Shown here in pieces: positions 29,737 to 38,187 of a DNA stretch of 64,000 bases. The notes under the pieces are model-generated. The model made no database searches. It worked only from the letters and a program-made list of their open reading frames with translations, and had not been told where the DNA came from. Origin of the DNA: Hydrogenophilales bacterium 28-61-23 (lineage in GTDB: Bacteria > Pseudomonadota > Gammaproteobacteria > Burkholderiales > Thiobacillaceae); contig NCGJ01000010.1 in the NCBI GenBank assembly GCA_002281555.1, positions 290,419 to 354,418 on the forward strand. Reading direction: 5' to 3'. Each line of letters starts with the position of its first letter. Within the stretch, counting starts at the first letter, position 1. A program made the translations under genes and the position numbers.

Positions 29737-30417
29737 TTGAATCTTTTAGGTTGGCAAATCAACGAGCAGACGATGGCTCGCATCCTGCCATTCGCCCTGT
29801 ATATGGCCTTTCTGGTAATTGAGGGCGTGGTGGCGGATGCCGTGCCGGGCCTGGATGTGCGCTGGCTTTATCCCGTGAAGATCGCCGTGGTCGTCGCGGC
29901 GCTTTGGTATTACCGAGCTGGCTACATCGAATTGTTTGCGCGCCCGAATTTGTTTTGGGCCGGGCTGATTGCGCCGTTGCTGGGCGTCGTCGTTTTCGTG
30001 TTGTGGATCAACCTGGATTACGGCTGGATGAACCTGGGTGGCGGCGCGGGTTACGATCCACGCAATTCAACAGGGGATTTCGACTGGCCGTTATTAGTGC
30101 TGAGATTGGCGGGCGCGGCGCTGGTTGTGCCGCTGATGGAAGAATTGTTCTGGCGCTCATATTTGATGCGATGGATACAGGAGCCTGGTTTTCTTGATCT
30201 GGCTCCAGTTCAAATCGGTCTGCGAGCGATCCTGATCAGCAGTGTATTGTTTGGCCTTGAACATAGTTTATGGCTGGCGGGCATCGTCGCCGGACTGGCT
30301 TATGCGTGGCTGTATCGCGCTTCGGGTTCGCTTTGGCCACCCATCATTTCCCACGCAACCACGAATCTGGTTCTTGGTCTGTGGGTGTTGAGCACCGGGG
30401 CTTGGCAATTCTGGTGA
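29737..30417 (+). CDS. CPBP/CAAX-type intramembrane protease of the exosortase cluster
   Basis: A 226-residue polytopic protein with the CPBP glutamyl-protease motifs: EELFWR, then FGLEHSLW and a final SHATTN histidine. Such CAAX-protease-related proteins recur in exosortase/EPS loci and may process or regulate export proteins. The start is probably the TTG at 29737, with AGAGG about 8 nt before it; ATG 29773 is an alternative. Its stop shares bases with the next start (TGATG). Confidence 0.85.
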   Translation: MNLLGWQINEQTMARILPFALYMAFLVIEGVVADAVPGLDVRWLYPVKIAVVVAALWYYRAGYIELFARPNLFWAGLIAPLLGVVVFVLWINLDYGWMNLGGGAGYDPRNSTGDFDWPLLVLRLAGAALVVPLMEELFWRSYLMRWIQEPGFLDLAPVQIGLRAILISSVLFGLEHSLWLAGIVAGLAYAWLYRASGSLWPPIISHATTNLVLGLWVLSTGAWQFW

Positions 30418-31616
30418 TGCAAAGACTTTACTATCTTCGTTGTGTAATTCCGCAAGCCAGAAACTGGCTGCTTGTCGCGGGATTAATGTCTGTAGTTACA
30501 AGTGTTTCGGCCACGGAGGGCGACACCGTTCGCCCCTTTGTGACCGCCAATATGGGCTACGACAGCAATCTGTTTCGATTCGCGAGCGATGCTGAAGCCC
30601 AGGCATTCGCCGGGGAAAGCAAGATCCCATCAATTTCCTACCAGAGTTATGGCGCCGGAGTGGATGTCGATTGGAAACAAGGACGCCAGCAGGTTAAAGC
30701 GCGCGTGTCCGGCAACAAAACCTTCTACAGCAAGTATTCCGATTTGCTTGATTACGCCGGTCGTGAAATCAATGGCGATTGGAAATGGCAGTTGGGTAAC
30801 CGTTGGTCTGGCAATCTGTCCGCTTCACAAAACCGCACCCAGTCCGCCTACAACGATACGACGAATGGTGTCATCGCCAGCAATGTGAGAACCGATAATC
30901 GGCGGACTTTTCAGCTCGATTACTGGTTGCACACCGATTGGCGCGCGCGTGCCAAATTGTCGAATTCGATTTCAAATTATTCTGCTATTAGCCAAAAAGT
31001 CCGGGACAACTCGACAACCAATGCCACTGTCGGTTTGTACCGTCTCGGCCAGTCGGTCGAGTCAGTCGGGGTCGAGGTCTCCAAAGCGGAAGGCACTTAT
31101 GACACGCATTCTGTAAGTGACTATAGCGAACAGGGTGTTCGATTAATCGGTACCTGGAATTTCAGTGGAAAAACTGGTTTCTCCGGACATATGGGGTATG
31201 TACAACGGGAGCGCCCTTCCTCGGTAGTCAGGAACTTTTCGGGTCCGGAATGGAATTTGAGGGTAACTTGGACGCCGACCGGAAAGTCCCAAGTAGAGGC
31301 GGCCTTGTTCCGTGACTTACGATCGAATGATGTGGTGGGTTCCGGCCATGAAGTGGCAGATGGGATCAAAGCTACTGTGGCTTTGCTTGTTGCACCAAAA
31401 ACTCGTCTGATCACACAAGCTTCACATGACGACATCGGCTACAAGGGTGATAGCCGAAGTGACAAGCTGACAAATCTGAGCATCTCGGCCAGTTATGAAG
31501 CTTGGCGTGGCGGCGATATTTCCGCAGGCTGGCAGCATTCCAGCCGCTCATCAACTGATACGACCGCGGAGTTCGATTCAAATAGTTTGTTCGTCTCCGC
31601 CAATCTGAGGTTCTAG
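30417..31616 (+). CDS. epsL: EpsL-type outer-membrane beta-barrel protein
   Basis: The 399-residue protein has a signal peptide (cleavage near VSATE, about residue 33). It then has repeated amphipathic beta strands with aromatic girdles, for example VRPFVTANMGYDSNLFRF, and ends with the beta-barrel signal SANLRF. It matches the EpsL family associated with exosortase-B clusters, thought to form the outer-membrane part of EPS export. The ATG overlaps the upstream stop by one base. Lower GC than the flanking genes is evident. Confidence 0.82.
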   Translation: MQRLYYLRCVIPQARNWLLVAGLMSVVTSVSATEGDTVRPFVTANMGYDSNLFRFASDAEAQAFAGESKIPSISYQSYGAGVDVDWKQGRQQVKARVSGNKTFYSKYSDLLDYAGREINGDWKWQLGNRWSGNLSASQNRTQSAYNDTTNGVIASNVRTDNRRTFQLDYWLHTDWRARAKLSNSISNYSAISQKVRDNSTTNATVGLYRLGQSVESVGVEVSKAEGTYDTHSVSDYSEQGVRLIGTWNFSGKTGFSGHMGYVQRERPSSVVRNFSGPEWNLRVTWTPTGKSQVEAALFRDLRSNDVVGSGHEVADGIKATVALLVAPKTRLITQASHDDIGYKGDSRSDKLTNLSISASYEAWRGGDISAGWQHSSRSSTDTTAEFDSNSLFVSANLRF

Positions 31617-31621
31617 CTGAG

Positions 31622-33001
31622 ATGTTCAATGAAAGCACGACCCTGGCGGTACTCAACCGGTTGCTGAATCCGGTTGGTGTCCTGGCTGCTTTGTTGCTCG
31701 CCCTTTACATTCACGATGAGCCGCTCGATGGCTATTACATCGTTCTGGGCATCATTGTCTTTTTTTTGTCGGCTCAATTATTTGAAGACGTCTCCTTGAT
31801 GCAGCCTTGTGGTCGTTTTCGGCCATTGAACGGGTTCGTCAGCATTGTCATCGCCTGGAGCATGACCGTTGCCGCAGTCGTGTTTTTGGGTTACGTCACG
31901 CGCTTGGAAGACCACTTCAACATGGATGTCATGTGGGTTTGGGTTCTGATCGTGCCCTTCCTGCTGTTCATGGCACATGCGCTGACACGAGTCTATGTCC
32001 GCCTGACGTATGAACACGGCCAGACCCGGCGCGGCGTGATCATCGGCGCCAATGAGCTGGGGCTGCGGCTATTTCATCGACTCCAGAATAACGATTGTTT
32101 GATGACCCGCATGCTGGGGTTTTTCGATGACCGCCTGCCCGACCGATTGTCTCCGGATGCACAAGCGCTTTATCTGGGACATCCGCGCGAACTCGATGCT
32201 TATATCAACCAGCATCGTGTCGATGTCATCTACATCGCGCTGCCCATCTCACAGAAAGATCGTATAACCGCTTTGCTCAACCATCTCAAAGACACGACCG
32301 CCTCGGTTTATCTGGTGCCGGACATCTTTACCTACGACCTTATTCAGGCACGTATCGATCAGGTTGGTGGCGTGCCGGTCATCGCGGTATTGGAAACGCC
32401 ATTCATCAGCATCCACGCATTCAACAAACGTGTGACTGATCTGGTGCTTGCCAGCGTGATACTGCTCTTGATCTCCCCCTTGCTGCTCATCATCGCTGTC
32501 GCGGTCAAACTGTCATCGGCAGGCCCTATCATCTTCAAACAGCGACGTTATGGTTTGAACGGCGATGAGATCGTTGTCTACAAGTTCAGGTCCATGCATG
32601 TTTGCGAAGACGGCGGCACGATTGAACAGGCCAAGAAGACCGATCCGCGCGTCACGCCCATAGGCGCTTTTTTGCGGAAAAGTTCACTCGACGAGTTGCC
32701 GCAGTTCGTCAATGTGCTGCAGGGGCGGATGAGTATTGTCGGCCCGCGTCCGCATGCAGTTGCGCATAATGAGATGTACCGAAAATTGATTCCGGGTTAT
32801 ATGTTGCGGCATAAAGTTAAACCCGGGATTACTGGCTGGGCTCAGGTAAATGGGCTGCGTGGGGAGACGGATTCTTTGGAAAAGATGGCGGCGCGTGTGC
32901 AATATGATCTCAACTACATGCGCAAATGGTCTCTTTCCCTGGATCTGATGATTATCGCCAAGACAATTTGGCTGGTTTTCAAGGATGCCAAAGCCTATTG
33001 A
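31622..33001 (+). CDS. epsB: Undecaprenyl-phosphate glucose phosphotransferase (EpsB/WcaJ type)
   Basis: This enzyme transfers a hexose-1-phosphate from a UDP-sugar to undecaprenyl phosphate, starting EPS repeat synthesis. The 459-residue protein has about four N-terminal helices, a CoA-binding-like/Rossmann domain (VIIGANELGLRLFHRL), and a fifth membrane region. The catalytic PGT domain follows, with FKQRRYGLNGDEIVVYKFRSM, RKSSLDELPQFVNVL and VGPRPHAVAHNE. It follows epsL by 5 bp. No other glycosyltransferase is found in the window. Confidence 0.93.
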   Translation: MFNESTTLAVLNRLLNPVGVLAALLLALYIHDEPLDGYYIVLGIIVFFLSAQLFEDVSLMQPCGRFRPLNGFVSIVIAWSMTVAAVVFLGYVTRLEDHFNMDVMWVWVLIVPFLLFMAHALTRVYVRLTYEHGQTRRGVIIGANELGLRLFHRLQNNDCLMTRMLGFFDDRLPDRLSPDAQALYLGHPRELDAYINQHRVDVIYIALPISQKDRITALLNHLKDTTASVYLVPDIFTYDLIQARIDQVGGVPVIAVLETPFISIHAFNKRVTDLVLASVILLLISPLLLIIAVAVKLSSAGPIIFKQRRYGLNGDEIVVYKFRSMHVCEDGGTIEQAKKTDPRVTPIGAFLRKSSLDELPQFVNVLQGRMSIVGPRPHAVAHNEMYRKLIPGYMLRHKVKPGITGWAQVNGLRGETDSLEKMAARVQYDLNYMRKWSLSLDLMIIAKTIWLVFKDAKAY

Positions 33002-33101
33002 GTTTGCTGTATTGCGGTGAGTGCTTGCGCGGGTGAAACGATCAGGGCGCGCGTTGGTTTTAATTGCCCTGGATATTGGTGTTTTGCGAGGATGGAAAGT
33101 G

Positions 33102-33899
33102 ATGCTGAATCGAATGTATCTGATTGTGAGTCTGGCAATTTTTGCCTTGTTGGGGGCTGTCTCCGCCCAAGCCGCGGGCGAGTATGTTCTGGCGACGGGC
33201 GATTTGGTCAGAGTGACGGTATACGACCATGCCGATCTGACTACAGAGACCCGCGTCAACGATCAGGGCAGCGTCCTGTTTCCGCTGGTTGGAGAAGTCC
33301 CCGTGGCGGGAAAAACAGCCAGCGAGGCGTCCAGTCGCATTGCGAAAGCCCTGGAAACGGGCGGCTTCATCCGCGGCCCGCAAGTGAATCTGGTGGTGAT
33401 TGAATTCAAGGGCCAGGAGGTTTCCGTGCTTGGCCAGGTCAACCGACCCGGTAAATTCCCGTTGCAGAAAGCCAGTCGTCTCGCCGAGGTGTTGGCTTTG
33501 GCCGGTGGCGTAACGGTCAATGGCGCCGACAGCCTGATTTTGATTTCGACCAAAGATGGCAAAACCGTCCGCCAGGAAATCGATCTGCTCGCCTTGTTCA
33601 AGGACGGCTCGCAGGAACTGAATGTTGCAATTTCGAACGACGACATTCTTTATGTGCCGCGTGAGCCGCGTTATTACATCTACGGCGAAGTGCAGCGCCC
33701 CGGCTCGTTCCGGCTGGAAAAGAACATGTCTTTGGTTCAAGCCTTGTCGGTTGGCGGCGGCTTGACCGCGCGCGGCACGCAAAAAGGCATCAAGATTCTG
33801 CGTCGCGGCCAGGATGGCGGCATGCGCGAAATCGAAGCCAAGCTGCCCGATCTTCTGCAGACAGACGATGTCATCTTTGTAAAAGAAAGCCTGTTCTAG
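33102..33899 (+). CDS. epsE: Polysaccharide export protein (EpsE, Wza family)
   Basis: EpsE forms the outer-membrane/periplasmic export channel for EPS. The 265-residue protein has a cleavable signal (VSAQA-AGEYV), a poly-export domain (YVLATGDLVRVTVYDHADLTTETRVNDQG) and two SLBB domains (VSVLGQVNRPGKFPL and YYIYGEVQRPGSFRL). No lipobox cysteine is present, unlike canonical Wza. The frame is open from 33021 but GAGGATGGAAAG just before ATG 33102 and the signal peptide decide the start. Confidence 0.92.
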   Translation: MLNRMYLIVSLAIFALLGAVSAQAAGEYVLATGDLVRVTVYDHADLTTETRVNDQGSVLFPLVGEVPVAGKTASEASSRIAKALETGGFIRGPQVNLVVIEFKGQEVSVLGQVNRPGKFPLQKASRLAEVLALAGGVTVNGADSLILISTKDGKTVRQEIDLLALFKDGSQELNVAISNDDILYVPREPRYYIYGEVQRPGSFRLEKNMSLVQALSVGGGLTARGTQKGIKILRRGQDGGMREIEAKLPDLLQTDDVIFVKESLF

Positions 33900-33911
33900 T
33901 CCGGAGCCCAC

Positions 33912-35303
33912 ATGAACTTCACACAATTCCTGCTCATCCTTAAAGCAAGATCCCTGGTCGCGCTGCTGGCCCTGGGCGTCACGGTCGCCACGACTCTGGT
34001 GGTCAGTTTGTTGTTGCCCAAGAGCTATACCGCCACCAATACGCTCATCGTCGATTCGAAGGCCAAGGATCCGGTCACCGGCACTTTGTTGCCGGCGCAA
34101 TTGATGCCTGGCTACATGGCGACTCAGGTCGATATCTTGCAAAGCCAGAATGTGGCGCTGAAGGTGGTTCAGGGCCTGAAGCTGGCCGACAATCCCCAGG
34201 TGCGCGCCGATTTTCAGGCCTCGAATCAGGGCCAGGGCAGTGTTCAACACTGGCTGGCCGATTTGTTGCTCAAGAAACTGGAAGTCACGCCTTCGCGTGA
34301 ATCCGCGGTGATCCAGGTCGCTTTTTCAGGCTCCGATCCACGTTTCGCCGCAGTGGTGGCCAATGCATTCGCTCAGGCTTATATCAACACCAATCTTGAA
34401 TTGAAGGTCGAACCCGCACGTCAGACCAGCGTCTGGTTTGAGTCTCAGGTCAAGGGGCTGCGTGAGAACCTGGAGAAAGCACAAAGCAAGCTATCCACCT
34501 ATCAGCGCGAGAAAGGCTTGATTGCGTCGGATGAACGGATAGACGTGGAAACCGCCCGGCTGGCCGAGCTTTCCAGCCAGTTGGTCGCGGCCCAGTCGCA
34601 AACATTCGACAGCGCATCCCGGCAGAGCCAAAGCGGCAATGCGCTCGCGGAGGTCGAGCAGAACCCACTGATCCAGGGACTCAAACGCGATCTGTCCACG
34701 GGTGAAACCAAGCTGATCGAACTTGGCCAGAAGGTCGGCAAGAACCATCCGCAATATCAGCGCGCTCAGGCCGAGGTCGATTCACTGCGTGCCGAGTTGG
34801 CCGCCGAGATGAAGACAGTGACGCGTAGCATCGGTACCACAACCAAAGTGGCGAAAGGTCGTGAATCCGATATTCGCAACGCGCTCGCGGCGCAGAAATC
34901 ACGCGTGTTGTCGCTTAAGCAGCAGCGCGATCAAGCCTCGGTGTTGATCCGTGAAGTCGAGAATGCCCAACGCGTCTACGACACCGCCTTGCAGCGTTTC
35001 AACCAGTCCGCGCTGGAATCGCAAAACACGCAGACCGATGTGGTGGTGTTGAATCCGGCGGTGCCGCCTGATGAGGCATCCAGCCCCAAGGTGTTACTAA
35101 ACACCATACTGGCGATATTCCTGGGCAGTCTGCTCGGCATTGGATTGGCCTTCCTGATGGAAATGATCGATCGTCGTGTGCGTTCTTCCGATGATCTGGC
35201 GGCCGCGCTGGATATCCCGGTACTCGGCGAAATTGCCAAATTCAAGAAATCGCGCGGTTGGTTGCCATTCGGTCGTCTGTCATTTGGCCGCCCAGCCGTC
35301 TGA
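33912..35303 (+). CDS. epsF: Chain-length determinant protein (EpsF, Wzz family)
   Basis: A 463-residue inner-membrane co-polymerase that sets EPS chain length. Transmembrane helices lie near residues 15-37 and 395-415 and flank a large periplasmic alpha/beta plus coiled-coil part. Conserved blocks include YTATNTLIVDSKAKDPVTG and ATQVDILQS, and the proline-rich VVLNPAVPPDEASSPK before the second helix. The cytoplasmic tail is short and lacks a kinase domain, which is supplied in trans by EpsG. Confidence 0.92.
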   Translation: MNFTQFLLILKARSLVALLALGVTVATTLVVSLLLPKSYTATNTLIVDSKAKDPVTGTLLPAQLMPGYMATQVDILQSQNVALKVVQGLKLADNPQVRADFQASNQGQGSVQHWLADLLLKKLEVTPSRESAVIQVAFSGSDPRFAAVVANAFAQAYINTNLELKVEPARQTSVWFESQVKGLRENLEKAQSKLSTYQREKGLIASDERIDVETARLAELSSQLVAAQSQTFDSASRQSQSGNALAEVEQNPLIQGLKRDLSTGETKLIELGQKVGKNHPQYQRAQAEVDSLRAELAAEMKTVTRSIGTTTKVAKGRESDIRNALAAQKSRVLSLKQQRDQASVLIREVENAQRVYDTALQRFNQSALESQNTQTDVVVLNPAVPPDEASSPKVLLNTILAIFLGSLLGIGLAFLMEMIDRRVRSSDDLAAALDIPVLGEIAKFKKSRGWLPFGRLSFGRPAV

Positions 35304-35322
35304 GTCCTGGAGAATTCGCATA

Positions 35323-36183
35323 ATGAATACACTTAATTCACAAAACACCAGCCGCGCGGAATTCACCATCGGCCGGATCCTGCTCGATCAGGGCAAGCTT
35401 TCCGCGCAGGATGCCGAGCGTGTCATGCGTTTACAGAAAGAGCAGAACCTGCGCTTCGGCGAGGCGGCCATCCAGCTTGGCCTGATCGCTCAAGCCGACA
35501 TGCAGCAGGCATTGGCGCAACAGTTCGATTACCCCTATCTGGCCGCGGGCGAGGGTGGTTATAGCCAGGATCTGGTCGCCGCCTATTCGCCGTTCAGTTC
35601 GCAAGTCGAGAGCCTGCGCGGTCTGCGCAGCCAACTCATGCTGCGCTGGTTTGCGCTGGGCAACAAAGCGCTGGCCATGGCGGCGACGAACGCGGGCGAT
35701 GGCGCCAGCTATCTGGCGGCCAATCTGGCTATCGTGTTTTCGCAGCTTGGCGAACGCACCCTGTTGATCGACGCCAACCTGCGTACGCCCGGGGTCAGCG
35801 GTTTGTTCAATCTGGGCGCGTGCAAAGGTCTGTCCGATGTTCTTGCGGACCGGGCCGATCTTTCCGCCGTCGTGCGCATTCCCGCTTTCGTCGATCTTTC
35901 CGTATTGCCCGCCGGCACCTTGCCGCCCAATCCGGCCGAGCTGCTGTCGCGCGGCAATCTGGGCGATTTGCTCACCACGCTGTCGCGCAGCTATGACGTC
36001 ATTCTGCTGGATACTCCGCCGGCGCAGACCGCGTCCGATTTCCAAGCTGTGGCTGGGCGCGCTGGTGGCGCCATGATCACGGTGCGCAAGAATCACACCC
36101 GCGTAAACGACGTGGCCGGCATCAAGGCGATGCTGGCATCGGCCGGCGTGGAAGTGGTTGGCGCTGTGGTCAACGAACACTGA
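35323..36183 (+). CDS. epsG: EpsG-type BY-kinase-like ATPase with altered Walker A
   Basis: The 286-residue cytoplasmic partner of EpsF. An N-terminal MshEN-like module (IGRILLDQGKLSAQDAERVMRLQ) precedes a ParA/BY-kinase fold. The Walker A position reads NAGDGASY, with A128 where the P-loop lysine should be, and Walker A' reads LLIDANLR with N152 replacing the second aspartate. Walker B LLDTPP is kept. No C-terminal tyrosine cluster is visible. EpsG proteins are known to be atypical, but this one seems unable to bind ATP normally. The start is the ATG 20 bp after epsF. Confidence 0.87.
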   Translation: MNTLNSQNTSRAEFTIGRILLDQGKLSAQDAERVMRLQKEQNLRFGEAAIQLGLIAQADMQQALAQQFDYPYLAAGEGGYSQDLVAAYSPFSSQVESLRGLRSQLMLRWFALGNKALAMAATNAGDGASYLAANLAIVFSQLGERTLLIDANLRTPGVSGLFNLGACKGLSDVLADRADLSAVVRIPAFVDLSVLPAGTLPPNPAELLSRGNLGDLLTTLSRSYDVILLDTPPAQTASDFQAVAGRAGGAMITVRKNHTRVNDVAGIKAMLASAGVEVVGAVVNEH

Positions 36184-36211
36184 AGTTTGGCGCGGATAAC
36201 TTACGATTATC

Positions 36212-37102
36212 ATGACAACCAGCGTATCGATCTCGTCCCCTGAGCAGGACATGCCTGCCCTGCTGCGCACCTGGTGGCCCGTAATCCTTGGTCTGTTGGT
36301 GCTTTATGTGCCGACTTACTGGGATTTGTCCAATGGCATATGGAACAGCGAGGAACAGGCGCATGGCCCCATCGTTCTGATCGTCGCGTTATATCTGTTG
36401 TGGACGCAACGAGGCGTGTTGGCGCCGGATGTGGCCAGTTCTTCCGGCAGTCCCAGTCGGCCCGTGCTCGGTTGGTTCGTGCTGGTTATCGGACTGTTGC
36501 TCTACGCCCTGGGGCGGTCGCAGGAGATTCTGTTGTTCGAGGTCGGATCACAAATCCCCGTGTTGATCGGCGCGATGCTGATCACATTGGGCATGCGCCC
36601 CGTGCGCGCCCTGTGGTTTGCCATGTTCTTCCTGTTGTTCATGGTGCCGCTGCCGGGTTTTGTGGTCGATGCCGCTACCGGTCCGTTGAAACAGTACGTT
36701 TCCGTCATCGCCGAACAAATCCTCTATTTTTTTGGTTACCCGGTCGCGCGCAGCGGCGTCACGCTCACTGTCGGCCCTTATCAGCTACTGGTGGCGGATG
36801 CCTGTTCGGGCTTGCATTCCATGTTCAGTCTGTCCGCCATGGGCTTGTTGTATCTCTATCTGATGCAGCATGGCAGCTGGACGCGCAATGCGCTCTTGAT
36901 CGCCAGCATTCTGCCGATTGCCTTTGTCGCCAACATCCTGCGCGTCATGGTTCTGGTACTGGTCACCTACCATCTGGGCGATGAAGCGGGGCAAGGCTTC
37001 CTGCATGGCTTTGCCGGCATATTGTTGTTCGTCATCGCATTGCTGTTCCTGTTTGCGCTTGACGGAGCGCTCGGATACGTCTTCAAGTCGCACAAGAAAT
37101 AG
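36212..37102 (+). CDS. xrtB: Exosortase B
   Basis: Exosortases are membrane transpeptidases thought to process PEP-CTERM proteins during export. The 296-residue protein has about eight helices, and the catalytic triad is visible: C198 in ADACSGLHSM, R244 in NILRVM and H265 in FLHGFAG. The amino terminus WPVILGLLVLYVPTYWDL and the EPS neighbourhood identify the B type. The exosortase-B-associated epsI gene, which normally follows, is not here, and no PEP-CTERM substrate is seen in the window. Confidence 0.95.
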   Translation: MTTSVSISSPEQDMPALLRTWWPVILGLLVLYVPTYWDLSNGIWNSEEQAHGPIVLIVALYLLWTQRGVLAPDVASSSGSPSRPVLGWFVLVIGLLLYALGRSQEILLFEVGSQIPVLIGAMLITLGMRPVRALWFAMFFLLFMVPLPGFVVDAATGPLKQYVSVIAEQILYFFGYPVARSGVTLTVGPYQLLVADACSGLHSMFSLSAMGLLYLYLMQHGSWTRNALLIASILPIAFVANILRVMVLVLVTYHLGDEAGQGFLHGFAGILLFVIALLFLFALDGALGYVFKSHKK

Positions 37103-37177
37103 CCAGTCAATGGCCGCTGCCGGCAGTGAGCGGTTATTGGTCTGAATCATCAACGACGACAGCATGACATCGGAACC

Positions 37178-38146
37178 ATGATCTACGACGCATTCAACGG
37201 CGATGCCGACGGCATCTGCGCACTGCACCAGCTACGTCTCGCCCAGCCTGTAGAAAGCAGGTTGATCACCGGGGTCAAACGCGATATCGGTTTGCTGAAA
37301 CAGATCGATGCCAGCGCGGGCGATGAAGTCAACGCGCTTGATATCGCGGTCGAAAAGAATGCCGCCGAACTTGCCGCCATGCTGAACAAGGGTGTCAAAG
37401 TTCGCTGGTTCGATCACCACAATCCAGGCGAATTGCCAACGCATCCGAATTTTCAGGCCACCATCGATACCTCGGCGGATGTCTGCACCAGCCTGCTGGT
37501 GGATCGTTATCTTGGCGGCAAACATCGCATCTGGGCGGTTGCCGCCGCCTTTGGCGACAACCTGCATGCCGCCGCGCGTGCCGCCGCCGCCTCATCGGCG
37601 TTGACCTCTGGGTTGACTGAAAGTCAGCTCGATCAGTTGCGCGAACTCGGCGAATGCCTCAACTACAACGGCTATGGCGACAGCCTGGCAGATTTGCATT
37701 TCCACCCCGCCGAGTTGTACCGCTTGCTGCATCCTTACAGCGATCCGTTCGCCTTCATGCATGAATCCCCAGCGTTCAAGACCCTGAGTGCGGGCTATGC
37801 CGCCGATATGGCCAGCGCGCGCGCCTGCCAGCCGCTGGACGCGCGCGTCAGCGGCGCGGTATTCATGTTGCCGGATGCCGCCTGGGCGCGCCGTGTTTCC
37901 GGCGTCTATGCCAACGATCTTGCCACGGAACACCCGCAACGCGCGCACGCCATGTTGACGCGCGCGCCGAAAGGCCATTTCGTGGTCAGCGTGCGTGCGC
38001 CGTTAAGCAATAAAAACGGTGCGGACGAGCTCTGCAAACGTTTTGAAACCGGCGGCGGCCGCAAGGCGGCGGCGGGCATCAATGTCCTGCCGGAACAGCG
38101 TATTCCGGACTTTGTCGCCGCCTTCTTCGACGCCTGGCCGGTCTGA
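37178..38146 (+). CDS. DHH/DHHA1 family phosphoesterase
   Basis: The 322-residue protein has the DHH metal motifs: NGDADG at residues 7-12 (D9, D11), and D79-H80-H81 in RWFDHHNPG. It ends with a DHHA1-like GGGRKAAAGIN substrate-binding loop. DHH-DHHA1 proteins include nanoRNase/pAp phosphatase NrnA and cyclic-dinucleotide phosphodiesterases. Because the next gene makes PAPS, a role in hydrolysing the pAp by-product is attractive, but this is inference. It is separated from xrtB by 75 bp and from the sulfurylase-kinase gene by 41 bp. Confidence 0.85.
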   Translation: MIYDAFNGDADGICALHQLRLAQPVESRLITGVKRDIGLLKQIDASAGDEVNALDIAVEKNAAELAAMLNKGVKVRWFDHHNPGELPTHPNFQATIDTSADVCTSLLVDRYLGGKHRIWAVAAAFGDNLHAAARAAAASSALTSGLTESQLDQLRELGECLNYNGYGDSLADLHFHPAELYRLLHPYSDPFAFMHESPAFKTLSAGYAADMASARACQPLDARVSGAVFMLPDAAWARRVSGVYANDLATEHPQRAHAMLTRAPKGHFVVSVRAPLSNKNGADELCKRFETGGGRKAAAGINVLPEQRIPDFVAAFFDAWPV

Positions 38147-38187
38147 TCGATACACAACAATACTCACAACAACTCACGAGGCCAAAA

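Noticed and set aside
28564..37102. Search for PEP-CTERM substrate proteins near xrtB
   Set aside because: No protein in the window ends with a PEP motif, a hydrophobic helix and a basic tail.
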